From assembly GCF_024341905.1 (NCBI RefSeq), contig NZ_BQXY01000008.1, positions 1 to 64,000 of the forward strand: a stretch of DNA of 64,000 bases, in the 5' to 3' direction. Made by a program: the position numbers and the translations under genes. Positions within the stretch are counted from its first letter, which is position 1. Each line of letters begins with the position of its first letter. Positions 8,742 through 19,653 of the stretch are shown piece by piece. The notes beneath the pieces are model-generated. The model was not told the DNA's origin. It made no database searches and saw only the letters and a program-made list of their open reading frames with translations. The DNA is from Clostridium folliculivorans (GTDB taxonomy: Bacteria > Bacillota > Clostridia > Clostridiales > Clostridiaceae).

Positions 8742-9920
8742 ATGAGTTTCAATAAGAAAACAATTGAAGATATCGAAGTTAAAGGTAAAAGAGTATTAGT
8801 AAGATGCGATTTTAACGTTCCATTAAAAGATGGGGTTATAACAGATGAAAACAGATTAGTTGGAGCACTTCCAACAATAAAATATTTAATAGAAAATGGT
8901 GCAAAGGTTATACTTTGCTCACATTTAGGAAAAGATGCTTCTAAGTCATTAGCTCCAGTTGCTAAGAGATTAAGCGAAATGCTAGACAAAGAAGTTGTTT
9001 TTGCTGCGGATGAACAAGTAGTTGGCGAAAATGCTAAAAAAGCTGTAGCAGAAATGAAAGAAGGAGACGTTGTTCTTCTTGAAAACACTAGATTTAGAAA
9101 AGAAGAAAGCAAAAACGGAGAAGAATTATCAAAGGAATTAGCTAGTCTTTGTGATGTATACGTTAATGATGCTTTTGGAACTGCTCATAGAGCTCACTCA
9201 TCAACTGAAGGAGTTACTAAGTTTGTTGATACAGCTGTATGTGGATACTTAATTCAAAAAGAATTAAAGTTCTTAGGAGAAGCTGTAAACAATCCAGTTA
9301 GACCTTTCGTTGCTATATTAGGTGGAGCTAAGGTTTCAGATAAGATAGCTGTTATAAACAACCTATTAGATAAAGTTGATACTATAATTATAGGTGGAGG
9401 AATGGCTTACACATTCCTAAAAGCTCAAGGATATGAAATCGGAAGCTCACTAGTAGAAGCTGATAGATTAGATTATGCTTTAGAAATGGTTGAAAAAGCT
9501 AAGGCTAAGAATGTTAATTTCTTATTACCAGTAGACCATAGAATAGCTGCAGAGTTCAAGGATGTTGAACCTAAGGTTACTGAAGATCAAAACATCGAAG
9601 CTGGATTTATGGGATTAGATATCGGACCAAAGACAGAAGCTTTATATGCTGAAGCTATAAAAGATGCTAAAACTGTAATCTGGAACGGACCAATGGGAGT
9701 ATTCGAATTCGAAAACTTCAACAAGGGAACAGTTGCAGTTGCTAAGGCTATGGCTGATGCAGATGCTACAACAGTAATAGGTGGAGGAGACTCAGCTGCT
9801 GCTGTTAACATATTAGGATTTGGAGACAAGATGACTCACATCTCAACTGGTGGTGGAGCATCACTTGAATTCTTAGAAGGAAAAGACCTTCCAGGAATAT
9901 CAGCTTTAAACGATAAATAG
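8742..9920 (+). CDS. pgk: Phosphoglycerate kinase
   Basis: The 392-residue kinase makes ATP and 3-phosphoglycerate from 1,3-bisphosphoglycerate. The N-domain motif [11 protein letters not shown], the HLG and RAHSSTEG substrate loops, the hinge, and the C-domain nucleotide motifs ([27 protein letters not shown]) are all intact. The start follows AGAGGTGA. Length is normal for the family. It lies 108 bp after gapA and 195 bp before tpiA, both gaps containing hairpins. Confidence 0.98.
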   Translation: MSFNKKTIEDIEVKGKRVLVRCDFNVPLKDGVITDENRLVGALPTIKYLIENGAKVILCSHLGKDASKSLAPVAKRLSEMLDKEVVFAADEQVVGENAKKAVAEMKEGDVVLLENTRFRKEESKNGEELSKELASLCDVYVNDAFGTAHRAHSSTEGVTKFVDTAVCGYLIQKELKFLGEAVNNPVRPFVAILGGAKVSDKIAVINNLLDKVDTIIIGGGMAYTFLKAQGYEIGSSLVEADRLDYALEMVEKAKAKNVNFLLPVDHRIAAEFKDVEPKVTEDQNIEAGFMGLDIGPKTEALYAEAIKDAKTVIWNGPMGVFEFENFNKGTVAVAKAMADADATTVIGGGDSAAAVNILGFGDKMTHISTGGGASLEFLEGKDLPGISALNDK

Positions 9921-10032
9921 TAGATTTTATTAGTGTGGGGGGCGGCTTTTGTCGCTCCTTATAAACTAGTATATATATTATAAAAAAAAAATTAAAATAT
10001 AACTTTTTATATTTTTAACAATATAAAAAGTT
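9921..10032 (+). other. Two hairpins between pgk and tpiA
   Basis: A GGGGCGGC / GTCGCTCC stem (9939-9958, with G-U pairs) is followed by a 12-bp AT hairpin AACTTTTTATAT / ATATAAAAAGTT (10001-10032). Neither has a good T-run, so mRNA processing or stability sites are as likely as terminators. Confidence 0.5.
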
Positions 10033-10115
10033 AACAATTTATTGATTTTGTGGGGCTTAGGCTTTCGAGAAGTTAATAAAAAAACTAAAACAAATATAAT
10101 TTAGAGGTGAAAGAT

Positions 10116-10862
10116 ATGAGAAAAGCAATAATCGCAGGAAACTGGAAAATGCATTACACTGTTGATGAAGCAGTTAAGTTTATAGAAGAATTAAAGCCAT
10201 TAGTGGAAGGTGCTGCTAGTGAAGTAGTTGTTTGCCCAACATTTGTAGCTTTAGATGCTGTTAAAAAGGCAGTAGCTGGAACTAACATAAAAGTTGGAGC
10301 TCAAAACATGCATTGGGAAGAAAAAGGCGCTTTCACTGGAGAAATAGCTCCAGGAATGTTAGAAGCTTTAGCTATAGATTATGTAGTAATAGGACATAGT
10401 GAAAGAAGACAATACTTTGCTGAAACTGATGAAACAGTTAACAAGAAGTTAAAAGCTGCTTTTGCACATAAGATAGTTCCAATACTATGCGTTGGTGAAA
10501 GCTTAGAAGAAAGAGAATCAGGAAAGACTAATGCAGTTATAGAAGCTCAAATAAAAGTTGACTTAGCTGGATTAACTAAAGAACAAGTTGAAGAATTAGT
10601 TATAGCTTACGAACCAATCTGGGCTATAGGAACTGGTAAAACAGCTACATCAGAACAAGCTAACGAAACAATAGCTGCTATAAGAAAAATGGTTGCTGAT
10701 ATATTTGGAGCAGAAGCTGCTGATAAGACTAGAATCCAATATGGTGGAAGCGTTAAGCCTTCAACAATAAAGGAACAAATGGAGCAATCTGACATAGATG
10801 GTGCTTTAGTTGGTGGAGCAAGCTTAGTAGCTACTGATTTCGCAGGAATCGTTAAATATTAA
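10116..10862 (+). CDS. tpiA: Triosephosphate isomerase
   Basis: The start is ATG 10116 ([13 protein letters not shown]), 6 nt after AGAGGTG; an upstream in-frame GTG lies inside that RBS. The 248-residue barrel interconverts dihydroxyacetone phosphate and glyceraldehyde-3-phosphate. The catalytic residues are present: N and K in GNWKM, His in IGHSERR, Glu in [11 protein letters not shown], and the phosphate-binding GGSVKP. It ends the gapA-pgk-tpiA series, and a strong terminator follows. Confidence 0.98.
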   Translation: MRKAIIAGNWKMHYTVDEAVKFIEELKPLVEGAASEVVVCPTFVALDAVKKAVAGTNIKVGAQNMHWEEKGAFTGEIAPGMLEALAIDYVVIGHSERRQYFAETDETVNKKLKAAFAHKIVPILCVGESLEERESGKTNAVIEAQIKVDLAGLTKEQVEELVIAYEPIWAIGTGKTATSEQANETIAAIRKMVADIFGAEAADKTRIQYGGSVKPSTIKEQMEQSDIDGALVGGASLVATDFAGIVKY

Positions 10863-10979
10863 GATATAGCTGTGATTAATAATTGTATTGAAATTAAGGT
10901 GTCAAACATCTGGTACTTTAATGATTTTCGCAATAACACTTTAATTTAAGCAATAATATTAAGCTGAGCTTGAAATTTA

Positions 10980-11034
10980 AGCAATAGTAACAGGCAACTA
11001 ATACCAATTGTTTGTTGCTATTGTTTTTTATTTT
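10980..11034 (+). terminator. Terminator after tpiA
   Basis: A 16-bp stem (CAATAGTAACAGGCAA with TTGTTTGTTGCTATTG, two G-U pairs) leads into TTGTTTTTTATTTT. It implies that gpmI is transcribed at least partly from its own promoter. Confidence 0.85.
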
Positions 11035-11059
11035 CTTGCATATTATAATTGTGATTGTA

Positions 11060-11155
11060 GATGTAGTACTTCAATCAGAAAATTATTTTCAAAACCCATA
11101 TAGGTTCTGGGAGGAGAATTTGAAAATATAAGTTTTATTATGAAGAGGTACATTC
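11060..11155 (+). repeat. Inverted-repeat element A, copy 2
   Basis: Degenerate outer arms GATGTAGTACTTC / GAAGAGGTACATTC enclose a perfect ATTTTCAAA / TTTGAAAAT stem and the loop GGTTCT. A lone right arm (TATGAAGTGGCACATCC) follows at about 11191-11207, just upstream of the gpmI RBS. Confidence 0.75.
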
Positions 11156-11239
11156 ATAGAACATAGTCATAATAAAAAAATAAATGCCATTATGAAGTGG
11201 CACATCCAAAACAAAATGTTTATAAATACGGAGGGTAAT

Positions 11240-12775
11240 ATGACTAAAAAGCCAGTAATGTTAATGATATTAGACGGATTTGGAGTAGCTCCTAAGTCAG
11301 ACGGAAATGCTGTAGAAGCAGCTAACAAGCCGAATTTTGATAGATTCTTTAAAGAATATCCAAACACAACAATTCAAGCAAGTGGTATGGATGTAGGACT
11401 ACCAACAGGACAAATGGGTAACTCAGAAGTTGGTCACTTAAATATAGGTGCAGGAAGAATAATATACCAAGAACTTACAAGAATAACTAAAGCTATTGCA
11501 GATGGAGACTTTTTTGATAATGAAGAGTTAAATCTTGCAGTAGATAACGCTTTAAAGAATGATAGTGCATTGCATCTATTAGGTCTTCTTTCTGATGGTG
11601 GAGTTCACTCACATATAGATCATATAAAAGGATTATTGTCTTTAGCTAAGAAAAAAGGATTAACTAAAGTTTATGTTCATCCTTTCATGGATGGAAGAGA
11701 CGTTGCTCCTTCATCAGGTAAGGGTTTTATAGAAGCTTTAGAAAGTTACATGAAGGAAATTGGAGTAGGTAAGATCGCTACAGTTAGCGGAAGATACTAC
11801 GCTATGGATAGAGATAATAGATGGGAAAGAGTTCAATTAGCTTATGACGCAATAGTAAATGCTAAAGGCGAAACAGCTAATAGTGCAGTAGAATGTATGG
11901 AAAGCTCATACCATGACAACAAAACTGATGAGTTCGTTTTACCTTGTGTTATTTTGGAAGATGGACATCCAACAGGAAACATTAAAAACGGAGATTCAGT
12001 AATATTCTTCAACTTCAGACCAGATAGAGCTAGAGAAATCACTAGAGCAATAAACGATAAAGAATTTGCTGGATTTGAAAGAGAAACTTTAAATCTTACT
12101 TATGTTACTATGACTCAATACGATAAGAGTTTGGAAGGAGTACATGTAGCGTACAAGCCACAAACTATCACAAATACATTAGGACAATATGTTGCTGATA
12201 AGGGGTTAAACCAATTAAGAATAGCTGAAACTGAAAAATATGCTCATGTAACTTTCTTCTTCAACGGGGGAGTTGAAGCTCCAAATAAAGGTGAGGATAG
12301 AGCTCTTATACCTTCACCAAAGGTTGCAACTTACGACTTGAAGCCAGAAATGAGTGCTTATGAATTAACTGAAGAACTTTTAGCTAAGTTAGATTCAGAT
12401 ACTTATGATATGATAATACTTAACTATGCTAACCCAGATATGGTTGGACATACTGGAGTTTTCGAAGCAGCTAAGAAAGCTATTGAAGCTGTAGATGAAT
12501 GTGCTGGTAAGGTAATAGCAAAGGTTCTTGAAAAAGACGGTACAGTATTTGTAACAGCTGACCATGGTAATGCAGAAGTTATGATAGATTTCTCCACTGG
12601 TGGTCCTATGACTTCTCATACAACTGAACCAGTTCCATACTTATGGATAGCAAACAATGCTAAAGGTAGAGAACTTAGAGAAGGTGGAAGACTTTCTGAT
12701 ATAGCTCCAACAATGCTTGAAACTATGGGCTTAGAAGTTCCAGCTGAAATGACAGGAAAATCACTTATAAAGTAA
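11240..12775 (+). CDS. gpmI: 2,3-bisphosphoglycerate-independent phosphoglycerate mutase
   Basis: The start is ATG 11240 after ACGGAGGG; the frame extends upstream without an RBS. The 511-residue, metal-dependent enzyme of the alkaline phosphatase superfamily converts 3- to 2-phosphoglycerate. The opening LMILDGFG, the phosphoserine motif QMGNSEVGH (Ser about 62), FRPDRAREI and the C-terminal TADHGNAE and SHTTEPVP metal motifs are present. In spore formers this manganese enzyme is pH sensitive and matters for spore 3-PGA storage, which is family knowledge and not seen here. Confidence 0.97.
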   Translation: MTKKPVMLMILDGFGVAPKSDGNAVEAANKPNFDRFFKEYPNTTIQASGMDVGLPTGQMGNSEVGHLNIGAGRIIYQELTRITKAIADGDFFDNEELNLAVDNALKNDSALHLLGLLSDGGVHSHIDHIKGLLSLAKKKGLTKVYVHPFMDGRDVAPSSGKGFIEALESYMKEIGVGKIATVSGRYYAMDRDNRWERVQLAYDAIVNAKGETANSAVECMESSYHDNKTDEFVLPCVILEDGHPTGNIKNGDSVIFFNFRPDRAREITRAINDKEFAGFERETLNLTYVTMTQYDKSLEGVHVAYKPQTITNTLGQYVADKGLNQLRIAETEKYAHVTFFFNGGVEAPNKGEDRALIPSPKVATYDLKPEMSAYELTEELLAKLDSDTYDMIILNYANPDMVGHTGVFEAAKKAIEAVDECAGKVIAKVLEKDGTVFVTADHGNAEVMIDFSTGGPMTSHTTEPVPYLWIANNAKGRELREGGRLSDIAPTMLETMGLEVPAEMTGKSLIK

Positions 12776-12786
12776 TGATATAAGAT

Positions 12787-12830
12787 TAAAATAAAAAGGC
12801 TTCTCTTAAAGAGAGGTCTTTTTATTTTGT
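12787..12830 (+). terminator. Terminator after gpmI
   Basis: AAATAAAAAGGCTTCTCTT pairs with AGAGAGGTCTTTTTATTTT across a two-base loop. The U-rich 3' arm serves as the T-run. Confidence 0.8.
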
Positions 12831-13413
12831 GTATAACTAAATCCTGTGTTGAAATTAAGGGGGGGCTTAATCTGATAACTTAAAGAAGTTTCTCATAGAT
12901 TATAAGTTGGAATTAATACAAGTTTTGTTTTGTAAGAAGTTATAAAATAATTTTAAGTATCAACTTAATAGTAACTATACAAGTTAAAAAGTATGGTGAA
13001 TTACGAATTTGTTAATAAAAGTATTTAATTTATATTTGATAATATAAAAAAGTTTGCAAGTTATACGAAAATGTTCTAGAAGTTAAGGAATTGTAAAGAA
13101 TCTGGTGAAACATGTATTTGCAAAGTAATAAAATAGAGAAAGGTATAATGCTATTTTCGTAATGTAAAGGTTTTGCGTGGAGGTAAATATAGAACAATGA
13201 TAAAAAAATGCAGGAATGAATCTATGATTATGCAAAGTTTTGAATATTTATTGACTAGATAACTTTAACTTGATAATATATAAATAGGTAAAATATTTAG
13301 TTTTTATACGAATTATTATTAAAAAAATAATGATATTTTTGATATAACGATAAAAATACAGTGAACTTAATGACGTTTTTAAATTTGGGGAATTAACTAA
13401 AAGGGGGACTATT
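12831..13413. other. Long upstream region of the amino-acid ABC operon
   Basis: About 580 bp without a convincing gene. Apart from the promoter at 13251-13279 I recognise no riboswitch or T-box. The transcribed leader of about 125 nt is A/T rich. Confidence 0.5.
13251..13279 (+). promoter_or_regulatory. Sigma-A promoter of the amino-acid ABC operon
   Basis: TTGACT at 13251-13256 and TAATAT at 13274-13279 are separated by 17 bp, upstream of the ATPase gene. Confidence 0.65.
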
Positions 13414-14139
13414 ATGATTAAACTTGAAAGAGTAAACAAGCATTTTGGAAAGCTACATGTATTAAAGGATATAGATTTAACAGTAAATGAAGGTGAAAAG
13501 CTAGTAGTTATTGGACCAAGTGGTTCTGGAAAAAGTACTTTAATAAGGTGTATTAACTTTTTAGAAGTACCGACTTCAGGAAAGGTTATAGTAGACGGGG
13601 TTGACCTTACCGAACCTAGAGCACCTATAACAAAAGTTAGGCAATCAGCGGCCATGGTATTTCAAGGCTTTAACTTATATCCTCACAAGACTGTGCTTGA
13701 AAACTTGACACTTGCACCAATTAAGATACAGAAGGTATCTAAAGAACAGGCAGAGAAAACTGGACTTGAATATTTAGAAAAGGTTGGGCTAAAACATAAA
13801 GCAAATGCATATCCATCACAGTTATCTGGAGGGCAACAGCAAAGAGTAGCAATAGCAAGGGCTCTTAATATGCATCCTAAGATAATACTTTTTGATGAAC
13901 CAACATCAGCTCTAGATCCAGAAATGATACAAGAAGTTCTAGATGTTATGGTTAACTTATCCCATGAAAAGATAACAATGGTAGTTGTTACACATGAGAT
14001 GGGCTTCGCAAGACAAGTTGCAGATAGGGTTATATTTATGGATGGAGGAGAGATAATCGAACAAGGGACGCCGGAGCATTTCTTCAAAAATCCAACACAT
14101 GATAGAACAAAAGCTTTCTTAAGTAAAATTTTAAGATAA
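13414..14139 (+). CDS. glnQ: Polar amino-acid ABC transporter ATP-binding protein (glutamine type)
   Basis: The 241-residue ATPase energises amino-acid import from the cytoplasmic face. It has Walker [10 protein letters not shown] (34-42), the Q-loop [11 protein letters not shown], signature LSGGQQQR, Walker B IILFDEP and the switch-His in VVTHEMGFA. The ATG follows AAGGGGG. It is the first gene of a tight four-gene operon (ATPase, binding protein, two permeases), the order of Bacillus glnQHMP. The exact substrate among glutamine, glutamate and aspartate cannot be fixed. Confidence 0.9.
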   Translation: MIKLERVNKHFGKLHVLKDIDLTVNEGEKLVVIGPSGSGKSTLIRCINFLEVPTSGKVIVDGVDLTEPRAPITKVRQSAAMVFQGFNLYPHKTVLENLTLAPIKIQKVSKEQAEKTGLEYLEKVGLKHKANAYPSQLSGGQQQRVAIARALNMHPKIILFDEPTSALDPEMIQEVLDVMVNLSHEKITMVVVTHEMGFARQVADRVIFMDGGEIIEQGTPEHFFKNPTHDRTKAFLSKILR

Positions 14140-14154
14140 TTAGGGGGTAAAAAA

Positions 14155-14967
14155 ATGAAAAAGATAACTTCAATTCTAGTCCTTGCACTTACACTTACTT
14201 TAGCTGGATGCTCATCGGCTCCAAGTAAGACTTCTTCAAACAGTGGTACTAGCGGTAAACCTGCGGATATACAAAAGATTATAGACAGAGGAACTCTAAA
14301 GGTTGGGGTAAAAGTAGATGTTCCAAAGTACGGTTATAAAGATCCTAGTACTGGAAAGATAGAAGGATTTGAAATTGATATAGCAAAAGCTGTAGCAAAG
14401 AAAATACTAGGTGATGAAAATAAGGTTGATTTTCAAGCTGTAACGGCTAAAACTAGAGGGCCACTTTTAGATAGTGGAGAAATAGATATGGTAGCTGCCA
14501 CATTTACAATAACTGATGAAAGAAAGAAGAGTTATAACTTTTCTGATCCATATTTTACAGATGGAGTAGGTTTGTTAGTTAAAAAAGATGCAGGAATAAG
14601 CAGCTTCAAGGATTTAAATGGTAAGAAGATAGGTGTTGCTCAAAGTTCTACGACAAAGAAAGCATTACAAGAAGAAGCTGATAAGCAAGGTATTAAGGTA
14701 ACTTTCTCAGAATTTGCAAGCTATCCAGAAATAAAAACAGCTTTATCTTCTGGAAGAGTTGATTGTTTCTCAGTAGATGGTGCTATATTACTTGGATACT
14801 TAGATGATAATACTAAGATATTATCAGATAAATTTAGCCCTCAAAACTATGGTATAGCTTCAAAAAAGGATAATACTGAGCTTGCTAAAGTTATTAATGA
14901 AACCATCACAGAAATGAAATCGTCAGGAGATTTACAAAAGTTAATCGACAAGTGGGGGCTTAAATAA
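14155..14967 (+). CDS. glnH: Amino-acid ABC transporter substrate-binding lipoprotein
   Basis: The 270-residue protein has a lipoprotein signal with lipobox LAGC (Cys19), a serine/threonine linker and a bacterial type-3 solute-binding fold. The fold shows the motifs GTLKVGVKVDVP, GFEIDIAKAV, FTITDERKKSYNFSDPYF and KIGVAQSSTTKKAL. It captures a polar amino acid outside the membrane for the downstream permeases. The ITDERK motif is shared by glutamine, glutamate and aspartate binders. Its RBS TAGGGGG lies 15 bp after the ATPase stop. The TAA overlaps the next ATG as TAATG, suggesting coupled translation. Confidence 0.9.
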   Translation: MKKITSILVLALTLTLAGCSSAPSKTSSNSGTSGKPADIQKIIDRGTLKVGVKVDVPKYGYKDPSTGKIEGFEIDIAKAVAKKILGDENKVDFQAVTAKTRGPLLDSGEIDMVAATFTITDERKKSYNFSDPYFTDGVGLLVKKDAGISSFKDLNGKKIGVAQSSTTKKALQEEADKQGIKVTFSEFASYPEIKTALSSGRVDCFSVDGAILLGYLDDNTKILSDKFSPQNYGIASKKDNTELAKVINETITEMKSSGDLQKLIDKWGLK

Positions 14968-15692
14968 TGAATGGTCCTTTCGCTTGGTTTAAATGGCAAG
15001 CAGTATTCACTGATTGGAGAGTATTTTTTGATGGTTTCGCCATGACTCTTAAAGTGTCTATTTTAGCATTGTTGCTAGCTTTGGCTGTGGGAGTGTTGTT
15101 TGGAATATTCTCAAGCTCTAAGATAAAAGTACTAGAGATAATAAGTAGGATATACGTAGAGTTTATACAAAATACTCCATTACTTATACAGGTATTCTTT
15201 TTATACAATGGCCTTCCACACTTAGGTTTAGTTTTGTCAGTTTTCGTAATAGGTGTGTTGGGAATTGGTATGTATCATGGGGCATATATTGCAGAGGTTG
15301 TAAGAGCCGGAATAGAGTCAATAAATAAAGGACAACTTGAAGCGGCTTACTCTCAAGGGTTCTCTTACTGGGAAGCTATGATATATATAATACTTCCTCA
15401 AGCTAAAAATGTAATGCTTCCACCTATGACAAACCAAGCTGTTAATCTTATAAAAAATACATCTATACTTTCAATAATCGCAGGTGGAGATTTAATGTAT
15501 CAGACAGATTCATGGTCTAGTGCTAACCTATACTATGGACCAGCATATGTTATTACAGGTTTACTATATTTAGCATTATGTTTCCCATTAACTAGCCTTG
15601 CTAGAAGTTTGGAGAATAGAGAAAGTAAAATGCTTCGTAGAAATGATGTTGAAGAAGCTCCGTTAGATTACAAAGAGGAGGCAACTGCATGA
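14967..15692 (+). CDS. glnM: Amino-acid ABC transporter permease 1
   Basis: The 241-residue HisM/GlnP-type permease has about five membrane segments and the EAA loop [22 protein letters not shown] that docks to the ATPase. It begins within the preceding stop (TAATG). The C-terminal 25 residues are unusually charged ([22 protein letters not shown]), making it longer than the 215-residue sister permease. The last codons overlap the next gene as ATGATGA. Confidence 0.88.
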   Translation: MNGPFAWFKWQAVFTDWRVFFDGFAMTLKVSILALLLALAVGVLFGIFSSSKIKVLEIISRIYVEFIQNTPLLIQVFFLYNGLPHLGLVLSVFVIGVLGIGMYHGAYIAEVVRAGIESINKGQLEAAYSQGFSYWEAMIYIILPQAKNVMLPPMTNQAVNLIKNTSILSIIAGGDLMYQTDSWSSANLYYGPAYVITGLLYLALCFPLTSLARSLENRESKMLRRNDVEEAPLDYKEEATA

Positions 15693-16336
15693 TGAATGAA
15701 TTGTTTTCTTTTGCCAATATAAAGTTCATACTTCAGGGGTTTGGGCTTACTCTGTATATTGCTCTCGTAACTATAATTCTAAGTATGATATTTGGTACAA
15801 TACTTGGAATACTTAGAAGTACTTCCAAAGGGATACCTGGAAAATTAGCAGCTTTATATATAGAGATTGTTAGAAATACTCCAGCGCTTTTATGGATTTT
15901 AGTTACCAGGTTTATTGCAAATATGAAACCTGTAAATGCAGGAATATTAGCATTGACTATATTTACATCCTCTATAATAGGTGAGATTGTAAGAGGTGGG
16001 CTTAATTCCATTAAGAAAGGTCAATGGGAAGCAGCGCATTCTCAAGGATTTACTAATATCCAGACTCTTAGATATATTATAATACCACAAGCCTTTAAGA
16101 ATATGATTCCTGCTCTAGTATCTCAGTATATTACTGTAATAAAGGACACATCATTTTTATGGGGTGTTGGAATAGAAGAGGTTACAGGAAAAGGAATGAT
16201 TCTCATGGGAATGTACGCAAGTACAACACAAGTGTTCCTTATATTTGGTACAATTGCGGTTATGTATTTCGTAGTGAATTATATCTTATCTGTGGTATTT
16301 AGAGCTCAGCAACAAAGATTAATATTGCAAGTATAA
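15689..16336 (+). CDS. glnP: Amino-acid ABC transporter permease 2
   Basis: The 215-residue permease has the same fold as its neighbour, with [22 protein letters not shown] as the EAA loop and [13 protein letters not shown] in place of the usual NTPLL segment. ATG 15689 overlaps the upstream stop; ATG 15692 is equally possible. It forms a heterodimeric channel with the preceding permease. It ends the operon; no strong terminator is visible directly after it, but element D begins 82 bp later. Confidence 0.88.
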   Translation: MMNELFSFANIKFILQGFGLTLYIALVTIILSMIFGTILGILRSTSKGIPGKLAALYIEIVRNTPALLWILVTRFIANMKPVNAGILALTIFTSSIIGEIVRGGLNSIKKGQWEAAHSQGFTNIQTLRYIIIPQAFKNMIPALVSQYITVIKDTSFLWGVGIEEVTGKGMILMGMYASTTQVFLIFGTIAVMYFVVNYILSVVFRAQQQRLILQV

Positions 16337-16418
16337 TTTTCTCATAATGGGTAATAATATGAATATGTTAAGCTTTCAACTATAATATAAAGATATTTTA
16401 TGAGAAATATGTTATAAA

Positions 16419-16601
16419 GATAAATCACTTTATAGGATAGATATTAGAAATTCAGTTGGGTACTGATGAAGGGTTCCTTTACAAAAAATTAGGCTTGTTT
16501 GAAAAGCGAAACTTTTAGGCTTTCACACATAAGTTAATTGTTTGAGATGGAACTTCATATGTCTAAGAATAATATGTTAAATATATATAAAGTGATTTAT
16601 C
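16419..16601. repeat. Element D: 183-bp unit with 16-bp perfect terminal inverted repeats
   Basis: GATAAATCACTTTATA (16419-16434) is the exact reverse complement of TATAAAGTGATTTATC (16586-16601). The arm resembles that of element A. Inside, GAAGGGTTCC and GGAACTTC form a second inverted pair around a core resembling element B, so it looks like B nested in an A-type frame. It has the size and form of a MITE, with no coding capacity. Confidence 0.75.
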
Positions 16602-16644
16602 CATACATATTAATGATCAAAATTAAATAGTAATTTACTTAATG

Positions 16645-16765
16645 TTTGTTTGAAAATGCCAGCTTAACGGTATTTTCAAGCATACATTTTAATAGTGGTG
16701 CTAAATCTCTATGTCCCCCATAGAGTTGCCTCCTGGATTTATTTCTAGGAGGCTTTTATTTTTTG
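16645..16765 (+). ncRNA. Candidate small RNA with C-rich loop and terminator
   Basis: Three consecutive hairpins lie between genes. The first is TGTTTGAAAATGCC / GGTATTTTCAAGCA (14 bp with G-U). The second is CTCTATG / CATAGAG around loop TCCCC. The third is GCCTCCTGGA / TCTAGGAGGC followed by TTTTATTTTTT. An orphan terminator and an exposed UCCCC loop resemble the C-rich Gram-positive sRNAs (RsaE/RoxS type) that pair with Shine-Dalgarno sequences. The 5' end and promoter are not clear; this is an inference from structure. Confidence 0.45.
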
Positions 16766-16794
16766 TATATATATGTGGATGACTAGCTCTAAAT

Positions 16795-17041
16795 AAAATA
16801 AAAAGTTATTAGCTAAATTATCATCAAGAGTTAATGTAGCTTCAAAAGTACATTATTCAATAGAATAGGAATATCTATTCCTCTGAGCAGATAGACTACT
16901 TCAATGATCTTAAAATAGAAAAGCAAAAGATGCTATTTTAAAAACATAAAAAAGAATAGAAGTTACAGTAAAAGATAAAGATATAAAGGTCGGAGTAAAG
17001 GAAGATAAATTGGATAAGTTTAGAATTCTTTTAAAATATTA
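16795..17041 (+). pseudogene. Possible decayed coding fragments upstream of eno
   Basis: Two stretches read like protein but lack starts and are interrupted. One, ending at TAG 16866-16868, contains LLAKLSSRVNVASKVHYSIE. The other, ending at TAA about 17039-17041, contains IEVTVKDKDIKVGVKEDKL. They may be parts of one lost gene. I do not recognise the family. Confidence 0.25.
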
Positions 17042-17305
17042 AATATATTAAATATATTAAATATATAAAATTTGTTATAGAAATATAATAAACATTACAG
17101 TAAATTAGAGAAAACTCAATAGAAATTAAGTTAAATTATTAGAAAATTGCCATTTCAATGTGAATTGTAATGAAAATTATTATCAAATGATTGAAAAAGT
17201 TAATAATAAGGCTTATAATAAATTTAACCAAATGAGGAAATGCAATAATAATTTACTAAAATAAAGAATAAAAATATTATTAATGCACAAACTTGTAATA
17301 GTTAA

Positions 17306-18664
<1,359 letters not shown>

Positions 18665-18675
18665 TTTCACTTAAT

Positions 18676-18714
18676 CATAAAAAAGCAGTTATCTTATAGG
18701 TAACTGCTTTTTTA
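18676..18714 (+). terminator. Terminator after eno
   Basis: AAAAAAGCAGTTA and TAACTGCTTTTTT pair around a short loop, ending in a T-run. Confidence 0.9.
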
Positions 18715-18833
18715 CTGTAAAGAAAAGTATAAAGTCTTCAAGTTAGCTAAATCTAGAGATTTAAATAGCTTTAGAAGTTTTTATGGTTATGCAGTAAAAG
18801 ATAAAATTTATTCACCTATAAATTTTTTATTAT

Positions 18834-18893
18834 ACATTCGGAAAGGCAGATACGCAAAAAAAAGTGGCTTCATCCACCTTTTTAATTTGCTTT
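18834..18893 (+). repeat. G-motif copy 3 with following hairpin
   Basis: ACATTCGG then AAAGGCAGATACGC and an A-run are followed by AAGTGG / CCACCTT and T-run. The upstream TTATTCACCTATAAATTT matches copy 2. It lies in the 412-bp eno-secG gap, which otherwise shows nothing. Confidence 0.6.
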
Positions 18894-19076
18894 GTAACTA
18901 ATTATTGTAAATAATATTATGGTATGCTATTATAAAGTCATATGTGTATAGTTTTATAATCTATACAGCCGCAATATTTTAATTTATAATTATATTATAT
19001 AAGTTAACCTAAGGTTGAAAGTATAGTTAAATTATGCAAAAAGATGAAAAGCTAATGAATGCAGGAGGTGACTATA

Positions 19077-19304
19077 ATGCATAACGTTTTAACAGCATTA
19101 GAAGTTATTATCGGAATAATCATAATAGTATCAGTATTACTACAACCAAGCAAAGCTGATGCACTAAGCGGATTAATCCAAGGTAAAAGCGAAACTTTTT
19201 ACTCTAAAAATAAAGGAAGAACAAAAGAAGCTGCACTTAGAAATGTGACTATAATTGCATCAATATTATTTGCTCTAAATACAGTTGCTCTAAACTTTAT
19301 ATAA
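19077..19304 (+). CDS. secG: Preprotein translocase subunit SecG
   Basis: The start is ATG 19077, 7 nt after GGAGGTG. The 75-residue protein has two membrane helices (VLTALEVIIGIIIIVSVLLQP and NVTIIASILFALNTVAL) joined by the typical polar loop SGLIQGKSETFYSKNKGRTKE. It is the accessory subunit of the SecYEG channel. Position between eno and rnr is the usual clostridial arrangement. Confidence 0.93.
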   Translation: MHNVLTALEVIIGIIIIVSVLLQPSKADALSGLIQGKSETFYSKNKGRTKEAALRNVTIIASILFALNTVALNFI

Positions 19305-19315
19305 TAAGTTTGATA

Positions 19316-19350
19316 TAAAGGCTGGCCAGATTTGGTCAGCCTTTATATTT
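19316..19350 (+). terminator. Terminator after secG
   Basis: AAAGGCTGGCCA pairs with TGGTCAGCCTTT and is followed by ATATTTT. Confidence 0.8.
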
Positions 19351-19610
19351 TAACAATTTTCACTAAGACTATATAGTTTTTTCGCATCACTGTATCTGAA
19401 AAAGTTATTTAATTTTAAAAGCTTGCTGTTAGAGGATCTCCTGTATAAACACTTCGTTTCAATAATAGTATTAAAAAAATCCTAAATATAAGAATAATTC
19501 TATAAATTTATCTAGAGTATTAAATATATTTGAAGCAAAAAACAAATAATTTAATTAGATGACTGAATATTCAGAAATTTGGCCTTAAATACATAGGAAA
19601 TCAGTTTTAT

Positions 19611-19622
19611 ATATGTTATAAT
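19611..19622 (+). promoter_or_regulatory. Extended -10 promoter of hppA
   Basis: TGTTATAAT gives a TGN extended -10 (TATAAT 19617-19622) with no good -35. The start point would be about 19629, just before the GGAGG RBS. The rest of the 349-bp secG-hppA gap shows nothing else. Confidence 0.45.
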
Positions 19623-19653
19623 GTATTTGATAGACTTAAATGGAGGAATTTGT

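Noticed and set aside
12831..13250. Riboswitch or T-box upstream of the amino-acid ABC operon
   Set aside because: No T-box core, glycine or lysine riboswitch consensus, or terminator/antiterminator pair could be found.
13248..13655. 135-codon minus-strand frame across the promoter and start of the ABC ATPase
   Set aside because: It covers the clear promoter and Walker A region of glnQ and reads as antisense composition.
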